Shown here piece after piece: positions 18,301 to 26,458 of a stretch of DNA of 64,000 nt; the first letter of the stretch is position 1, and the number at the start of each line of letters is the position of its first letter. The notes beneath the pieces were generated by a model, which saw nothing but the letters and a program-made list of their open reading frames with translations, was not told the DNA's origin and did not search any database. The translations under genes and the position numbers were made by a program. This stretch comes from Acidithiobacillus ferrianus. GTDB lineage: Bacteria > Pseudomonadota > Gammaproteobacteria > Acidithiobacillales > Acidithiobacillaceae. Where the stretch lies: assembly GCF_010378095.1 (NCBI RefSeq), contig NZ_WNJL01000011.1:186001-250000 (forward strand). The letters run 5' to 3'.

Positions 18301-19751
18301 AAGGCCACCTGCACGCTTCCGCCCAGCGCGTACCGGGCGGCGAAAGCGCGCCAAACCGCCCAGGCCGCCTTATCGCGATCCACCACAGGAGACACCGGGA
18401 TGGCACGGTCGGTCGGCAGGGGTACGCCCGAAGACGCACGATCTTCGTGCACGGGAATGGGCACTCCGCGAAACGCTTCGGCGAGCGGACCCGCCACGGC
18501 GCGCAAGGTCGCCCAATCAGACTCCGGTGAGGTCTCCACCACCCACACGAGGGGTAGTTTCAACTGCGCCTGAAGCGTCTGGCAGAATGCCTCGAGCACG
18601 AACGCCTCCGGCTCCTCCACGCTTCCGGAGAAGAGCCGGTTGACCTCGCTGAGCGCCTGGAAGAAGCGCTCTCTGGCCAGGACCTCCCGATGACTTTGCC
18701 GCAACGCCGTCGTGCGTTCCTGCACCTGGCGCTCCAGCCAGCGATTGCCCTGCCTTAACACATCGCGCCCTTTGACGGATTCGGTGATCATCGCCCCGGC
18801 GAACAACCCGACCATCACCATGCCCACCCCTACCAGTTGCAACAGGGATTCCGGGTCTATATGGATGGCCCCGGCATACGGTCCCAGACCGCGCGCCGTT
18901 CCGGCGATAGCAATGAGAAATTGCAGCAACACCAGACGATACACGTCGCTCAGCGGAAAGCGCGTCATGCTCCAGAAGGCGGGCAGAAGCAACAGACCTG
19001 TCAGCTCGATGTCTCCACTGAAGGCCGGATAAGAGAGCCAAAAAATAGCGGTGACCACCGCGGTCGAAGCCAACGCAAATAGCCAGAATACGGGGTCGAC
19101 CGGAATCTGATCGCGCCAGCGCCAGGATTTCGGCCACAACAGCAGGTTGGTACTGAAAATCACCACGCCGAAGACGACGCTGAGGCCATTGCTCGCCGCG
19201 GATAACAGCCCCGGCCAGGAGAGCATGGCATCGGGCCGCTGTATCAGCACGCTCCAAAAACCCACCAACAACGCATTGACGACACACGGCAACGCGATAA
19301 ACGCGAACAGATCCCCGACCTGTTCGATGCCCTCCCAGGCGGGATAAAGCCGACGCATCATGCGCACGGAAAACCAGGCGGAGAGGACCACCCCGATGGA
19401 CAGCAGTATCGCCTCGCGCGGTACGACACCCAGCATCAGACCGCTCAGAAACTCGCCGAGCAGGAGACCCGGCAGCAACACCTTGCCCCTGCGCAACAGC
19501 AGAAACACGACCAGACCGGAGGTGGCCCATGCGGAGAGATAAAACGCCCGGGAGGCGTCGGATATCAACCACCATGCCATTCGGGTCAACAGCAGGCACG
19601 CCGCAACGGCCACCGCGTTGTCCCGCAGCGCATGTAACCGGACCATTCGGGGCCGACGTCGCGGCGCGGAAGGTGCTGTCCCAAGACCTAACGACAAAAC
19701 CCCACTCCTCTCATCAGGGCAGAGCCCCGTGCCCATAAACGATGATGTCAT
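15399..19751 (-). CDS. MASE1-GAF-GGDEF-EAL membrane c-di-GMP regulator with Cys/His tail
   Basis: About 1450 residues. The start is uncertain: ATG 19751, ATG 19736 and ATG 19646 are all in frame and none has a good ribosome site. An N-terminal MASE1-type block of about eight membrane helices is followed by a short coiled coil (RWLERQVQERTTALRQ) and two to three GAF-like sensor regions. The GGDEF domain has FGGDEF with an RCND inhibition site five residues before it. The EAL domain retains MEALARL, VNID, LEILE, DDVGSA, IKLD, VEGVEN and QGRG. A roughly 110-residue C-terminal tail has a CPIHGHL motif and several spaced His, which recalls chemoreceptor zinc-binding domains. It probably both makes and degrades c-di-GMP at the inner membrane. 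Confidence 0.85.
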   Translation of the reverse strand: MTSSFMGTGLCPDERSGVLSLGLGTAPSAPRRRPRMVRLHALRDNAVAVAACLLLTRMAWWLISDASRAFYLSAWATSGLVVFLLLRRGKVLLPGLLLGEFLSGLMLGVVPREAILLSIGVVLSAWFSVRMMRRLYPAWEGIEQVGDLFAFIALPCVVNALLVGFWSVLIQRPDAMLSWPGLLSAASNGLSVVFGVVIFSTNLLLWPKSWRWRDQIPVDPVFWLFALASTAVVTAIFWLSYPAFSGDIELTGLLLLPAFWSMTRFPLSDVYRLVLLQFLIAIAGTARGLGPYAGAIHIDPESLLQLVGVGMVMVGLFAGAMITESVKGRDVLRQGNRWLERQVQERTTALRQSHREVLARERFFQALSEVNRLFSGSVEEPEAFVLEAFCQTLQAQLKLPLVWVVETSPESDWATLRAVAGPLAEAFRGVPIPVHEDRASSGVPLPTDRAIPVSPVVDRDKAAWAVWRAFAARYALGGSVQVAFSWPDGRSGRIALQRDRGAEFPRQTMQLMAGLSGDLQDFLRRQEAGRILERTRTLQRALLLAGEVALTTEEMGVLFQRSCQQLIDSGLFIAAWIARPGADGCMDALASAGWSASNALKRRWPVSADVPEGQTVGARAWRSGDLVVQQDYLSDPLVQLWREQALEYGWRAAAAVPIVHQGEQWAILAVIGGQPMMFSEEICELLRQISRLIGHGMDELFLKKSLAEEKESLAQLSAQDATMRRYQAAVVQLQRYLLDRRGSAAIFPVILQILVEETEATAAYIVLPDPVAPILRETYLKAATPEIAHALLELADTQNVLGWPSEQTLLGEILHRDRGCEGPLVRDTLPPYHPIFDAYPGLQDQLAAKMLWPIFTHEGGHPEAILGIMSARAGHFTTAVQQLYSQVANSIGLALRQERYQQEIEQAQEKLQQVAFYDPLTGLPNRRLLEAQLEQAMARHQRQGGFLAICMLDLDDFKPINDRFGHEAGDEVLAALGQRLPEVLRCNDMVGRFGGDEFVILLESVQNQEDLYQILYKIESVITSPLMLRNGTNVRVGVSMGVSIFPGAKTTATPDGLLRDADQALYESKRSKADRSAYWVLHETAAAMSRSPLAQRLLANGRLHVLYQPVWDNQAMAVVGMEALARLRADNGRMLAPREFLPQLRGADLCHLTQHMLAQALEDLKILDGPGRELWVSVNIDPQSLNKSCIRQIRQIILQSGVNPARIMLEILEGSDFLERNAALELLQQLKALGVRLALDDVGSAYASLLRLKDLPVDEIKLDQGFVRMLAQRPEDLHFVLAVRDLAQGLGVDLVVEGVENEAVLDAMITLDIPLLQGRGIARPMPVARLQRWLQKRYVQHPHPSTLLGVYAAQMANHSVLSKMVRQNPHLLDSMTLGNAQACPIHGHLRRLGRAEGNALDQWHHAYHQAMGTLVEQLDRDSGRADWTVLEETETAFLQSLRDAWQGHLR

Positions 19752-20050
19752 GCAGTGACACGAACCCTCTTGAACTCTATCAGCATTCCGCGAAAAGCAC
19801 ATCTCGGCGGCGCTGCGCGAAGCGCGTTTCACCGGCCCAGCGGGGTTGGGCTGAAGCGGAACCCGCAAACAGGGAGGGGCTGTTTTTTTGCGGATCGGGT
19901 CCGCCGGACTATACTACGCATTCTTCAGACGCCCCGGAACGCGCATTCACCTTGATCCCGACCCTCTCGCCCGTCGTTCCCTGGGGTGTGGCACTGTGTG
20001 GTCTTCCAGGCCGTTGCAGGGCGACAGGGCGTATGCGCCGGGAGTCGAAC
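19752..20050. other. Divergent intergenic region
   Basis: About 300 bases between the minus-strand c-di-GMP gene and the plus-strand glycosyltransferase gene. It contains a good plus-strand promoter (19888-19915) preceded by a run of seven T. No clear minus-strand promoter was found. No convincing small gene lies in it. Confidence 0.5.
19888..19915 (+). promoter_or_regulatory. Candidate sigma-70 promoter for the ArnT-like gene
   Basis: TTGCGG (19888-19893), a 16-base spacer and TATACT (19910-19915), immediately after a T-tract. The start at 20051 would leave a leader of about 130 bases. Confidence 0.5.
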
Positions 20051-21721
20051 ATGCCTTTTCAAAGTAAGGGCCCCCGCCGATCTTTCGGGTGGAAGGCATC
20101 CGCGATGTTTCTGTTCGCGCTGCTTTTCTTCGCCTGGGGCATCGGCAATACCAGCCTTTGGGATATTGATGAACCCATCTACGCGCAGTCGCTGAAAGAT
20201 CAGATCGCGCAACACAATCTGGTCGTACCGACCTTCAATGCACGGCTGATGCCCGACAAACCGGCACTGAACTATTGGTTGATGTGGACCGGGGTCAAAG
20301 TACTGGGGATGAATTCCTGGGGTTTACGGATCGGCTCCGCTGTCGTCGGCGCTTTATTGATCCTCTACCTGACCATGGCCCTGCGGCGTCTGTACGGTGA
20401 GAACACGGCGCTCATCTGCGGTCTGCTCACCGCCACCGCACTCCATAGCACCGTGATATTTCGAGGCGCCACCCCCGATCCGCTGCTGATCCTGACGGTG
20501 ACGGTGGCCCTGTTGAGCTATTTGCGCGGTTATTTGCTCCCGGAGAGCCGTCGCCGGGAATTACTCATCGCCTACGCCGCCATGGCCCTCGCCACGCTGG
20601 ATAAGGGCCCCATCGGATTCCTGCTGCCAGGACTGATTATCGTCCTGTTTTTACTGCTGCGCCGGGATCTGGCTTTTCTCTGGCGGGAAAGCCGGCTGAC
20701 TTGGGGAGTACCACTCTTTCTGATCATTACGCTGCCCTGGTATCTTGCCGTCGGCATCGAAACCCACTGGGCCTGGGATCGCGCGTTCCTCCTGCAACAG
20801 AACATTGGCCGTTTCGACGACAGCATGCAGGGACATCGCGGGCCTTGGGTATACTATCTGGCCAGCACCTTTCTCGGGATGCTGCCGTGGTCGATTTTTT
20901 TACCGCAAGTTTTTCGGGATTTGTGGCTTTCCCGGCGGGATTCCTTGCACAACCAGCCAAAAACCCTGTTCCTGCTGGTCTGGGTCACGGCCTGGATCGG
21001 TTTTTTTGCCCTATCCGCCACCAAACTCCCCAATTACGTCTGGGAGGCCTATCCACCGCTCTTTATCCTGCTCGCGGCCTATTTCGAGAAAGTACGGGTG
21101 AATGCCACCCACCCTGCACGCTGGGGATGGACGCTTTCACTCGGGGTACTGTTCCTCACCGGACTGGCATTGAGCATTTTTGCAGGCTGGGTGGTGTTGT
21201 CGCGCCAACCGCATCTGCCCGATATGGTGGAAGTCGGCGCGCCCTATATGCTGGCGGCGGTGGCGGCCTTCGTGCTGCTCCGGCGACGCCGCGAGACCGA
21301 GGCCTGGATGGCCCTGTGCGTGGGCAGCGTGGCCCTCGCCGCGCTACTGGTTTTTGTCATCACGCCCCCCCTCAATGCCGTCAAGCCATCGCGCGACATG
21401 GGACAACATATTGCTGCCCTGCAAGGCCAACAACCTTATCGGCTGGCGTCCTGGCGGTGGTTCCAGCCGAATTTTCTGTTCTATGCCGGACGCGGCAACA
21501 TGCCCATCCGGCACTTGCAGGCATTGACGGAATTGCCCGCAGTCCTTGGTCCAGAGCCTCTCTATCTCGTCTGCCCGGCAAGAGATATCCCCGCTGTCCG
21601 GGCGGCGCTGCCCGCCGCGTATCAGCAGCAAACCGTCATGGTGCGCTACGAAATCTACAATCACGAAAACATCGCCCTGTTACGAATCACCGCACGCCAG
21701 AAGCCGACGGAAGGATCTTGA
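20051..21721 (+). CDS. ArnT-like family 39/83 glycosyltransferase
   Basis: 556 residues from the ATG at 20051, with GGGAG six bases upstream; longer in-frame starts lack such a site. About ten to twelve membrane helices follow. The first periplasmic loop carries WDIDEPIYAQ, matching the acidic motif of lipid-linked sugar transferases such as ArnT, and then PDKPALNYWLMW. These enzymes move a sugar from a polyprenyl phosphate to lipid A, protein or another periplasmic acceptor. The substrate cannot be told from the sequence; Ara4N addition to lipid A is one possibility, but no arn genes are nearby. The soluble C-terminal region (about 450-556) fits this family. Confidence 0.8.
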   Translation: MPFQSKGPRRSFGWKASAMFLFALLFFAWGIGNTSLWDIDEPIYAQSLKDQIAQHNLVVPTFNARLMPDKPALNYWLMWTGVKVLGMNSWGLRIGSAVVGALLILYLTMALRRLYGENTALICGLLTATALHSTVIFRGATPDPLLILTVTVALLSYLRGYLLPESRRRELLIAYAAMALATLDKGPIGFLLPGLIIVLFLLLRRDLAFLWRESRLTWGVPLFLIITLPWYLAVGIETHWAWDRAFLLQQNIGRFDDSMQGHRGPWVYYLASTFLGMLPWSIFLPQVFRDLWLSRRDSLHNQPKTLFLLVWVTAWIGFFALSATKLPNYVWEAYPPLFILLAAYFEKVRVNATHPARWGWTLSLGVLFLTGLALSIFAGWVVLSRQPHLPDMVEVGAPYMLAAVAAFVLLRRRRETEAWMALCVGSVALAALLVFVITPPLNAVKPSRDMGQHIAALQGQQPYRLASWRWFQPNFLFYAGRGNMPIRHLQALTELPAVLGPEPLYLVCPARDIPAVRAALPAAYQQQTVMVRYEIYNHENIALLRITARQKPTEGS

Positions 21722-21746
21722 CCCCGGCATCGCGCCTTACTAACAT
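21718..21746 (+). promoter_or_regulatory. Candidate promoter of the hydrogenase-4-like operon
   Basis: TTGACC (21718-21723), a 17-base spacer and TAACAT (21741-21746). The -35 box overlaps the stop codon of the glycosyltransferase gene. It is about 120 bases before the hyfC-like start, and no other promoter of this quality appears in the gap. Confidence 0.45.
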
Positions 21747-21865
21747 GAATAAAACGTGTGGCGATGGAGTCCGCCCAATAACCGCCTTTATAGGCTAATG
21801 ACTGCTACTGTTCCTGATCGCAAGGTCGGGTGGTGGGGAGTTGGAAACCATATAAAGGGGAAGGC

Positions 21866-22807
21866 ATGCTCGACGATATCGTCCTGCAGGGTGGGCAGGT
21901 CTTGACGGTGATATGGTTATCACCGCTCTTGCACGGCTTCGTTGTCTCCATGGAAGAGCGCGTTCAGCGCGGACAGGGGCCGTCCATATTCCAGCCCTAT
22001 CGGGATCTCTGGAAACTCTTCCACAAAACCCTGCTGATACCGGAATCCGCGTCCTGGGTGTTTTTCTGGGCGCCGGTGGTGGCTTTTACCGCTATGCTCA
22101 TCGTGCCGATGCTGATTCCGGTGCTGACCAATTTCCCCCTGCCGCTCTCGGACATGGGCGATATCCTCGGCGGCGGCCTCATCCTGACCCTTGGCGGTTT
22201 TTTTATCCTGCTGGCCGGACTGGATACCGGGCAGCCCTTCGGCGGACTGGGTTCCAGCCGCGCGGTGATGCTCGCCATCCTCGCCGAGCCGACCCTGATC
22301 CTGGTCTTTATCGGCATTACCTTTCTCGATCACTCCATGCTGCCCTTCGTCGCCAATCACCTGCTGGCGCGAGACCCAGTGGCCTACTGGAGCCCGGCGC
22401 ACATCTTCCTGATCTTCGCCTTTTTCATTCTGCTGACCGTGGAGACCGACCGCCTGCCCATCCACTCGACCATCCCCTACGAGATCTACATGATCGACGA
22501 GGCGCGGATTCTGGAATACTCCGGACCGCTGCTGGCCTTGCTGCGATGGGCGAGCTGGATGAAGCAGTTTTTGCTCTACACCATTTTCCTTAACGTCTTT
22601 TTCTTTCCGTGGGGATTGTCCGCTACGGGGAGTCTGGGTTCAGTGCTGCTGGCCTTGCTGATCATCCTGGCCAAGTACGGGGCGGTGGGACTGGCGATGG
22701 TGGCGGTGGACACCTTGCAATCGCGGCTGCGCTTCTACCGTTATCAGGAGCCCCTGGCGCTGTCTTTTCTCTTTGCGGTGCTGGCCATTGTGGCCGACCA
22801 ACTCTAG
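21866..22807 (+). CDS. hyfC: Hydrogenase-4/complex I-like subunit HyfC (NuoH family)
   Basis: 313 residues with about eight membrane helices; AAGGGGAAGG precedes the ATG at 21866. It belongs to the NuoH/HycD/HyfC family that links the quinone- or hydrogen-reactive peripheral arm to the proton pumps. The conserved cytoplasmic loop is present as TVETDRLPIHSTIPYEIYMIDEARILEYSG, which aligns with the ETGRLPFD...EAMVLEYSG loop of HycD. It is the first gene of a six-gene operon. The complex lacks Ni-binding residues in its large subunit (24956-26449), so this is probably an energy-converting-hydrogenase-related (Ehr) complex and not a true hydrogenase. Confidence 0.85.
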   Translation: MLDDIVLQGGQVLTVIWLSPLLHGFVVSMEERVQRGQGPSIFQPYRDLWKLFHKTLLIPESASWVFFWAPVVAFTAMLIVPMLIPVLTNFPLPLSDMGDILGGGLILTLGGFFILLAGLDTGQPFGGLGSSRAVMLAILAEPTLILVFIGITFLDHSMLPFVANHLLARDPVAYWSPAHIFLIFAFFILLTVETDRLPIHSTIPYEIYMIDEARILEYSGPLLALLRWASWMKQFLLYTIFLNVFFFPWGLSATGSLGSVLLALLIILAKYGAVGLAMVAVDTLQSRLRFYRYQEPLALSFLFAVLAIVADQL

Positions 22808-22816
22808 GAGGCTGAG

Positions 22817-23497
22817 ATGCTGATCTTTCATCTGAGTCCCCTGGCCACCTCACTTTTCAGTCTGCTGGTCATCCTTGCGCTGGTGCTGTCTTTCGTGATG
22901 CTGGCGTCACACTGGCTGAAAAACCATGTTTATGCCTTTGCCGCGGAATCCTGGGTCATCGCGGCCATTTCCGCCGCCATCGGTTATTACGGGCACTACC
23001 CGGAGCTTTATGTCATCGCCCTCCTGACGGCGCTTTTTCGCGGATCGCTGCTGCCCTATCTGGTGCTGCGCCTGATCAATCGCTTGGGGGTTCAGCGCGA
23101 ATTCACCCCGTTGCTGAAGCCCTCCTCCAGCATGGTCCTCGGCGCGGTACTGGTGATCTTTTCCTATGAAGTCTCGCGGCAACTGGGGGTGACGCTGCAC
23201 CTCAGCGACAATATCGCGGTGTTGGCCCTGACCGGCATGTTCAGTCTCAAGCTGATCGGCTTTTTGATGATGATCCTGCGCTCGGAGGCCATCAGTCACA
23301 TTCTGGGCCTGCTGGTGATCGAGAACGGGATATTTCTGGGGTCGCAGATTCTGGTGCCCGGTATGCCGATCCTGATGGAACTGGTGATCATCTTCGACCT
23401 GCTGATCATTGTCATGACCTTCGGGATGCTGGTGCGCCTCCTGCAAGCCCATGCCGGGGCGACCAGCAGCCGCAAACTGCAAAAGCTGGTGGGCTGA
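22817..23497 (+). CDS. hyfE: Hydrogenase-4-like subunit HyfE
   Basis: 226 residues with six to seven membrane helices, nine bases downstream of hyfC and preceded by an AGGAGG site. The N-terminal half contains a conserved MLASHWLKNHVYAFAAESWVIA segment. The C-terminal part is NuoK-like (HILGLLVIENGIFLGSQ) with a buried Glu in IEN, as in NuoK. HyfE-type proteins fuse a NuoK-like module into the membrane arm of group 4 hydrogenases. The next gene starts one base after this stop. Confidence 0.85.
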   Translation: MLIFHLSPLATSLFSLLVILALVLSFVMLASHWLKNHVYAFAAESWVIAAISAAIGYYGHYPELYVIALLTALFRGSLLPYLVLRLINRLGVQREFTPLLKPSSSMVLGAVLVIFSYEVSRQLGVTLHLSDNIAVLALTGMFSLKLIGFLMMILRSEAISHILGLLVIENGIFLGSQILVPGMPILMELVIIFDLLIIVMTFGMLVRLLQAHAGATSSRKLQKLVG

Positions 23498-23498
23498 G

Positions 23499-24959
23499 GT
23501 GAGTTTCACGGCACTCATTGCGGCTTTGTGGATTGTGCCCGCAGTCGCCATCGTGCTGATCATGGCGGTCCGCCATCCGCACTGGGCGGAATATCTGAAT
23601 CTGGCGTCATCGCTGGCCGCCTTTGGCCTGACCCTGGCCATTCTGGTGGTGGCACCCGACGAGGCGCTGGTGACCGGTGCGGGCTATCTTCTGCTGACGC
23701 CGCTGGGGGCCTGGGTGCTGTTCTGCGTGGGGCTGGTCTATCTGCTGGCGTCTCTCTATGCCATCGGCTACATGCGTCTGCTGCCAGAGGAAAAGCCGCG
23801 TCTCCACAAATATTACGCCTTGCAGGCCGGCTTCGCGTTGACCATGCTGATTGCGCCATTGATGAACAATCCCGGCATTTTCTGGATCGCCATCGACTTC
23901 ACCACCATCGTCAGCGCCTTTCTGGTGGGCTTCGAGCGTGAGGCGGAGTGTATCGAGGCGGCGTGGAAATATCTGATCATCGTTTCTGCGGGTCTGGCGC
24001 TGGCGTTGCTGGGCATTATCCTCTTCTACTGGGGCGGGACCTTCACCCTGGGGCCGACCTATGCCCTGACCTGGGCCAACCTGCGGGCGGTGGCGCCACA
24101 GATGCCGGAGACGCTGCTCTTCTTGGCCTTCCTGCTGACGCTGGTGGGTTTCGGCACCAAGGTGGGTCTGGCACCCATGCACACCTGGCTGCCCGATGCC
24201 CACAGCGAAGGCCCGGTGCCGGTTTCCGCCATGCTCTCCGGGGCCCTGCTGAATATCGCCCTGCTCGGCATTTACCGCTTCCTGTCCATCGTCGATAGCG
24301 GCGGCCATGGCGTGATGGGGCATACGGCCTTGCTGGTGCTGGGGGTGATCTCCCTTCTGGTGGCGGGACTGTTCATCGTCCGTCAGGATGGCGCCAAGCG
24401 CATGCTGGCCTATTCCTCCCTGGAGCACATGGGCGTGCTGGCCATCGGCTTTGGTTTCGGCGGCCCCATGGCCTTCGCCGGGGCCATGTATCACATGATC
24501 AACCACGCCCTGACCAAGTCCATGATGTTCTTCGGCGCCGGCAACATGATACGCGCCTATGGCACCAAATCCATGAGCAACATGCGGCGGGTGCTGCGTT
24601 ATTATCCGGTCAGCGGCGCGCTCTGGCTGTTGGGCGCGGTGGCCATTACCGGGGCACCGCCCTTCGGGCTTTTTCTTTCGGAAATCACCATCCTGCGCGG
24701 CGGCATATTGAGCCCCAACCCCTGGGCGGTGTGGGTGATGGCGATATTGCTCATCCTTATTTTCGTCGCCTTCATGAACCACTTCCGGCGCATGATCTGG
24801 GGGCCGGAACCGGTGCCCGGTGCGGAGCCGACCCTGACGCTGTCCGTCTGGAATACCTTGCCCATGTGGCTGGCCTTTGTGCCCGTTCTGGTGTTCGGCC
24901 TGTGGTGGCCGGAAGGGCTGTGGACTTTCTTTCAGCACGCTTTTGTGGTGCAGCCATGA
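23499..24959 (+). CDS. hyfF: Hydrogenase-4-like subunit HyfF (NuoL/M/N antiporter-like)
   Basis: 486 residues from a GTG at 23499, which follows the hyfE stop after one base; an upstream GTG/ATG-type extension to 23451 would overlap hyfE. About fourteen membrane helices. It has the proton-channel signature GFGTKVGLAPMHTWLPDAHSEGP with the conserved Lys, and a central MLAYSSLEHMGV. The family is related to Mrp antiporter subunits and pumps protons or Na+. Its stop overlaps the next gene by four bases (ATGA). Confidence 0.88.
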   Translation: MSFTALIAALWIVPAVAIVLIMAVRHPHWAEYLNLASSLAAFGLTLAILVVAPDEALVTGAGYLLLTPLGAWVLFCVGLVYLLASLYAIGYMRLLPEEKPRLHKYYALQAGFALTMLIAPLMNNPGIFWIAIDFTTIVSAFLVGFEREAECIEAAWKYLIIVSAGLALALLGIILFYWGGTFTLGPTYALTWANLRAVAPQMPETLLFLAFLLTLVGFGTKVGLAPMHTWLPDAHSEGPVPVSAMLSGALLNIALLGIYRFLSIVDSGGHGVMGHTALLVLGVISLLVAGLFIVRQDGAKRMLAYSSLEHMGVLAIGFGFGGPMAFAGAMYHMINHALTKSMMFFGAGNMIRAYGTKSMSNMRRVLRYYPVSGALWLLGAVAITGAPPFGLFLSEITILRGGILSPNPWAVWVMAILLILIFVAFMNHFRRMIWGPEPVPGAEPTLTLSVWNTLPMWLAFVPVLVFGLWWPEGLWTFFQHAFVVQP

Positions 24960-26449
24960 GTGCGGCCATGAGGTACAACGATTGCGCGTTGCGTCCGCTC
25001 CGTGCCACTGATTTACCCGCGGTGGCACAGGACTGCGTCACGGCGGGAATGCGTTTTCAGATGGCCTGGCACGACTGGGAAGAGGGTCAGTGCGTGGTAC
25101 GCTATCTGGTCAGTCAGGGCAACCGCGTGCCCTTTCTGCTGCTGGAGGTCCGTGGCGAGGAAACGCTGCCGTCGCTGGCGGCCATCGTGCCTCTGCTCGG
25201 CTGGTATGAGCGGGAGATGCGGGATCTGGGCGGTCTGACGTTTACAGGGCATCCCGAGCCCTTTCCACTGGTGATCCACGAGGGTTTTTCGCTGCCCCTC
25301 CCGCCCCTGGGGCGGGAGGGGGGGAAAGGCCGCCTGAGCGGCGAATATATGCCCCCCACCATGCCGGAAGTACAGGGCGATCAGGTGCAGAACCTCTACT
25401 GGGGGCCCATACGGGCCGATGTGGTGGAGACGGGGGAATTTCATTATTCCTACATCGGTGAGGCCATCCTCCACTACCATCCCCGGCTCTTTTTCAAGCA
25501 TCGCGGGCTGGAGGCGCGCTTCGTGGGCCAGCAGGCAGATGCCGCGGTCTTTCTGGCAGAGCGGGTGTCGGGCGTCGGCAGCGTTTGCCATGCCCTGGCC
25601 TACTGTCAGGCGGTGGAGACGGCCTGGGGTATCGAAGTACCAGCGCGGGCGCAACTGCTGCGGGTGATTCTTGCGGAGCTGGAGCGCCTCTACAATCACT
25701 TCCACTATTTCGGCCTGCTGGCGAAGACGACGACGCTGAAAGTGGGCTCGGCGACAGGTTTTCTGCTGGAGGAGCGGGTGAAGCAGTTGGCCGCACAACT
25801 GACCGGATCGCGCTTCCTGCGCAGCCTGCTGTCTGTGGGCGGGCTGCGCCGCGACCTCCAGGCGGAACACCTGGCGAGCGCGCTGGAAAACATCAGCGAC
25901 GAAGGCGACGCGTATCTGACCCGCTTGCACCAAACCGCCAGCCATCTCGACCGCCTGATGGGCACTGGAATTTTATCGAAGGAAGTCGCCTTTGATCAGG
26001 GGGCGACGGGACCGGTGGCGCGCGCCTCCGGCCTCGACCGGGACTTGCGCCGCGATCACCCTTACGCGGCCTACCCGCATCTGCGCTTTGATGTGCCGGT
26101 GCGCGCGAAAGGCGATGCCATGGCCCGCAGTGAAGTCCGCGCCGAGTCTTTACGTGAAGCCATCGCCCTGCTGATGCAGGCTTCCGGGCACCTCAAAGCG
26201 GGCCCGGTGCGCGCTGAATACATCGTGCCACGGGGACAGCAGAAAGGGCTGGGCTGGACGGAGTCCCCGCGCGGCTCTCTGTATTACGCCGTGCGGATCC
26301 GCGATGGCCGCCTCGAACGGGTGAAGATCAAATCACCCTCATTTTCCAACTGGCGCGTCTTTCCGCTCACGGCGCATGGCACCAACATGATGGACTACGC
26401 CATCAATGAGGCCAGTTTCGGCCTCACCATCGCCGGTTGCGACCGTTAG
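24956..26449 (+). CDS. hyfG: Hydrogenase-4-like large subunit HyfG/NuoCD-like, without Ni ligands
   Basis: 497 residues. The N-terminal third is NuoC-like (about 20-125) and the rest NuoD/HycE-like. In true NiFe hydrogenases the L1 motif is CGIC...H; here it is SGVGSVCH (ERVSGVGSVCHALAY). The C-terminal L2 motif DPCxxC is replaced by FGLTIAGCDR, with a single cysteine. The four Ni-ligating cysteines are therefore not present, as in NuoD and in Ehr complexes. A 27-base perfect palindrome lies in frame at 25295-25321 and encodes LPLPPLGREG, an apparent small repeat insertion between the two domains. It is translationally coupled to hyfF. Confidence 0.88.
   Translation: MSAAMRYNDCALRPLRATDLPAVAQDCVTAGMRFQMAWHDWEEGQCVVRYLVSQGNRVPFLLLEVRGEETLPSLAAIVPLLGWYEREMRDLGGLTFTGHPEPFPLVIHEGFSLPLPPLGREGGKGRLSGEYMPPTMPEVQGDQVQNLYWGPIRADVVETGEFHYSYIGEAILHYHPRLFFKHRGLEARFVGQQADAAVFLAERVSGVGSVCHALAYCQAVETAWGIEVPARAQLLRVILAELERLYNHFHYFGLLAKTTTLKVGSATGFLLEERVKQLAAQLTGSRFLRSLLSVGGLRRDLQAEHLASALENISDEGDAYLTRLHQTASHLDRLMGTGILSKEVAFDQGATGPVARASGLDRDLRRDHPYAAYPHLRFDVPVRAKGDAMARSEVRAESLREAIALLMQASGHLKAGPVRAEYIVPRGQQKGLGWTESPRGSLYYAVRIRDGRLERVKIKSPSFSNWRVFPLTAHGTNMMDYAINEASFGLTIAGCDR
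25295..25321. repeat. Perfect 13-bp inverted repeat inside hyfG
   Basis: CCCCTCCCGCCCC, a single central T, then GGGGCGGGAGGGG. The reading frame passes through it and gives a Leu/Pro/Gly-rich stretch at the junction of the NuoC-like and NuoD-like domains. It looks like a short palindromic repeat element that inserted in frame. Confidence 0.8.
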
Positions 26450-26458
26450 GAGGACAGC

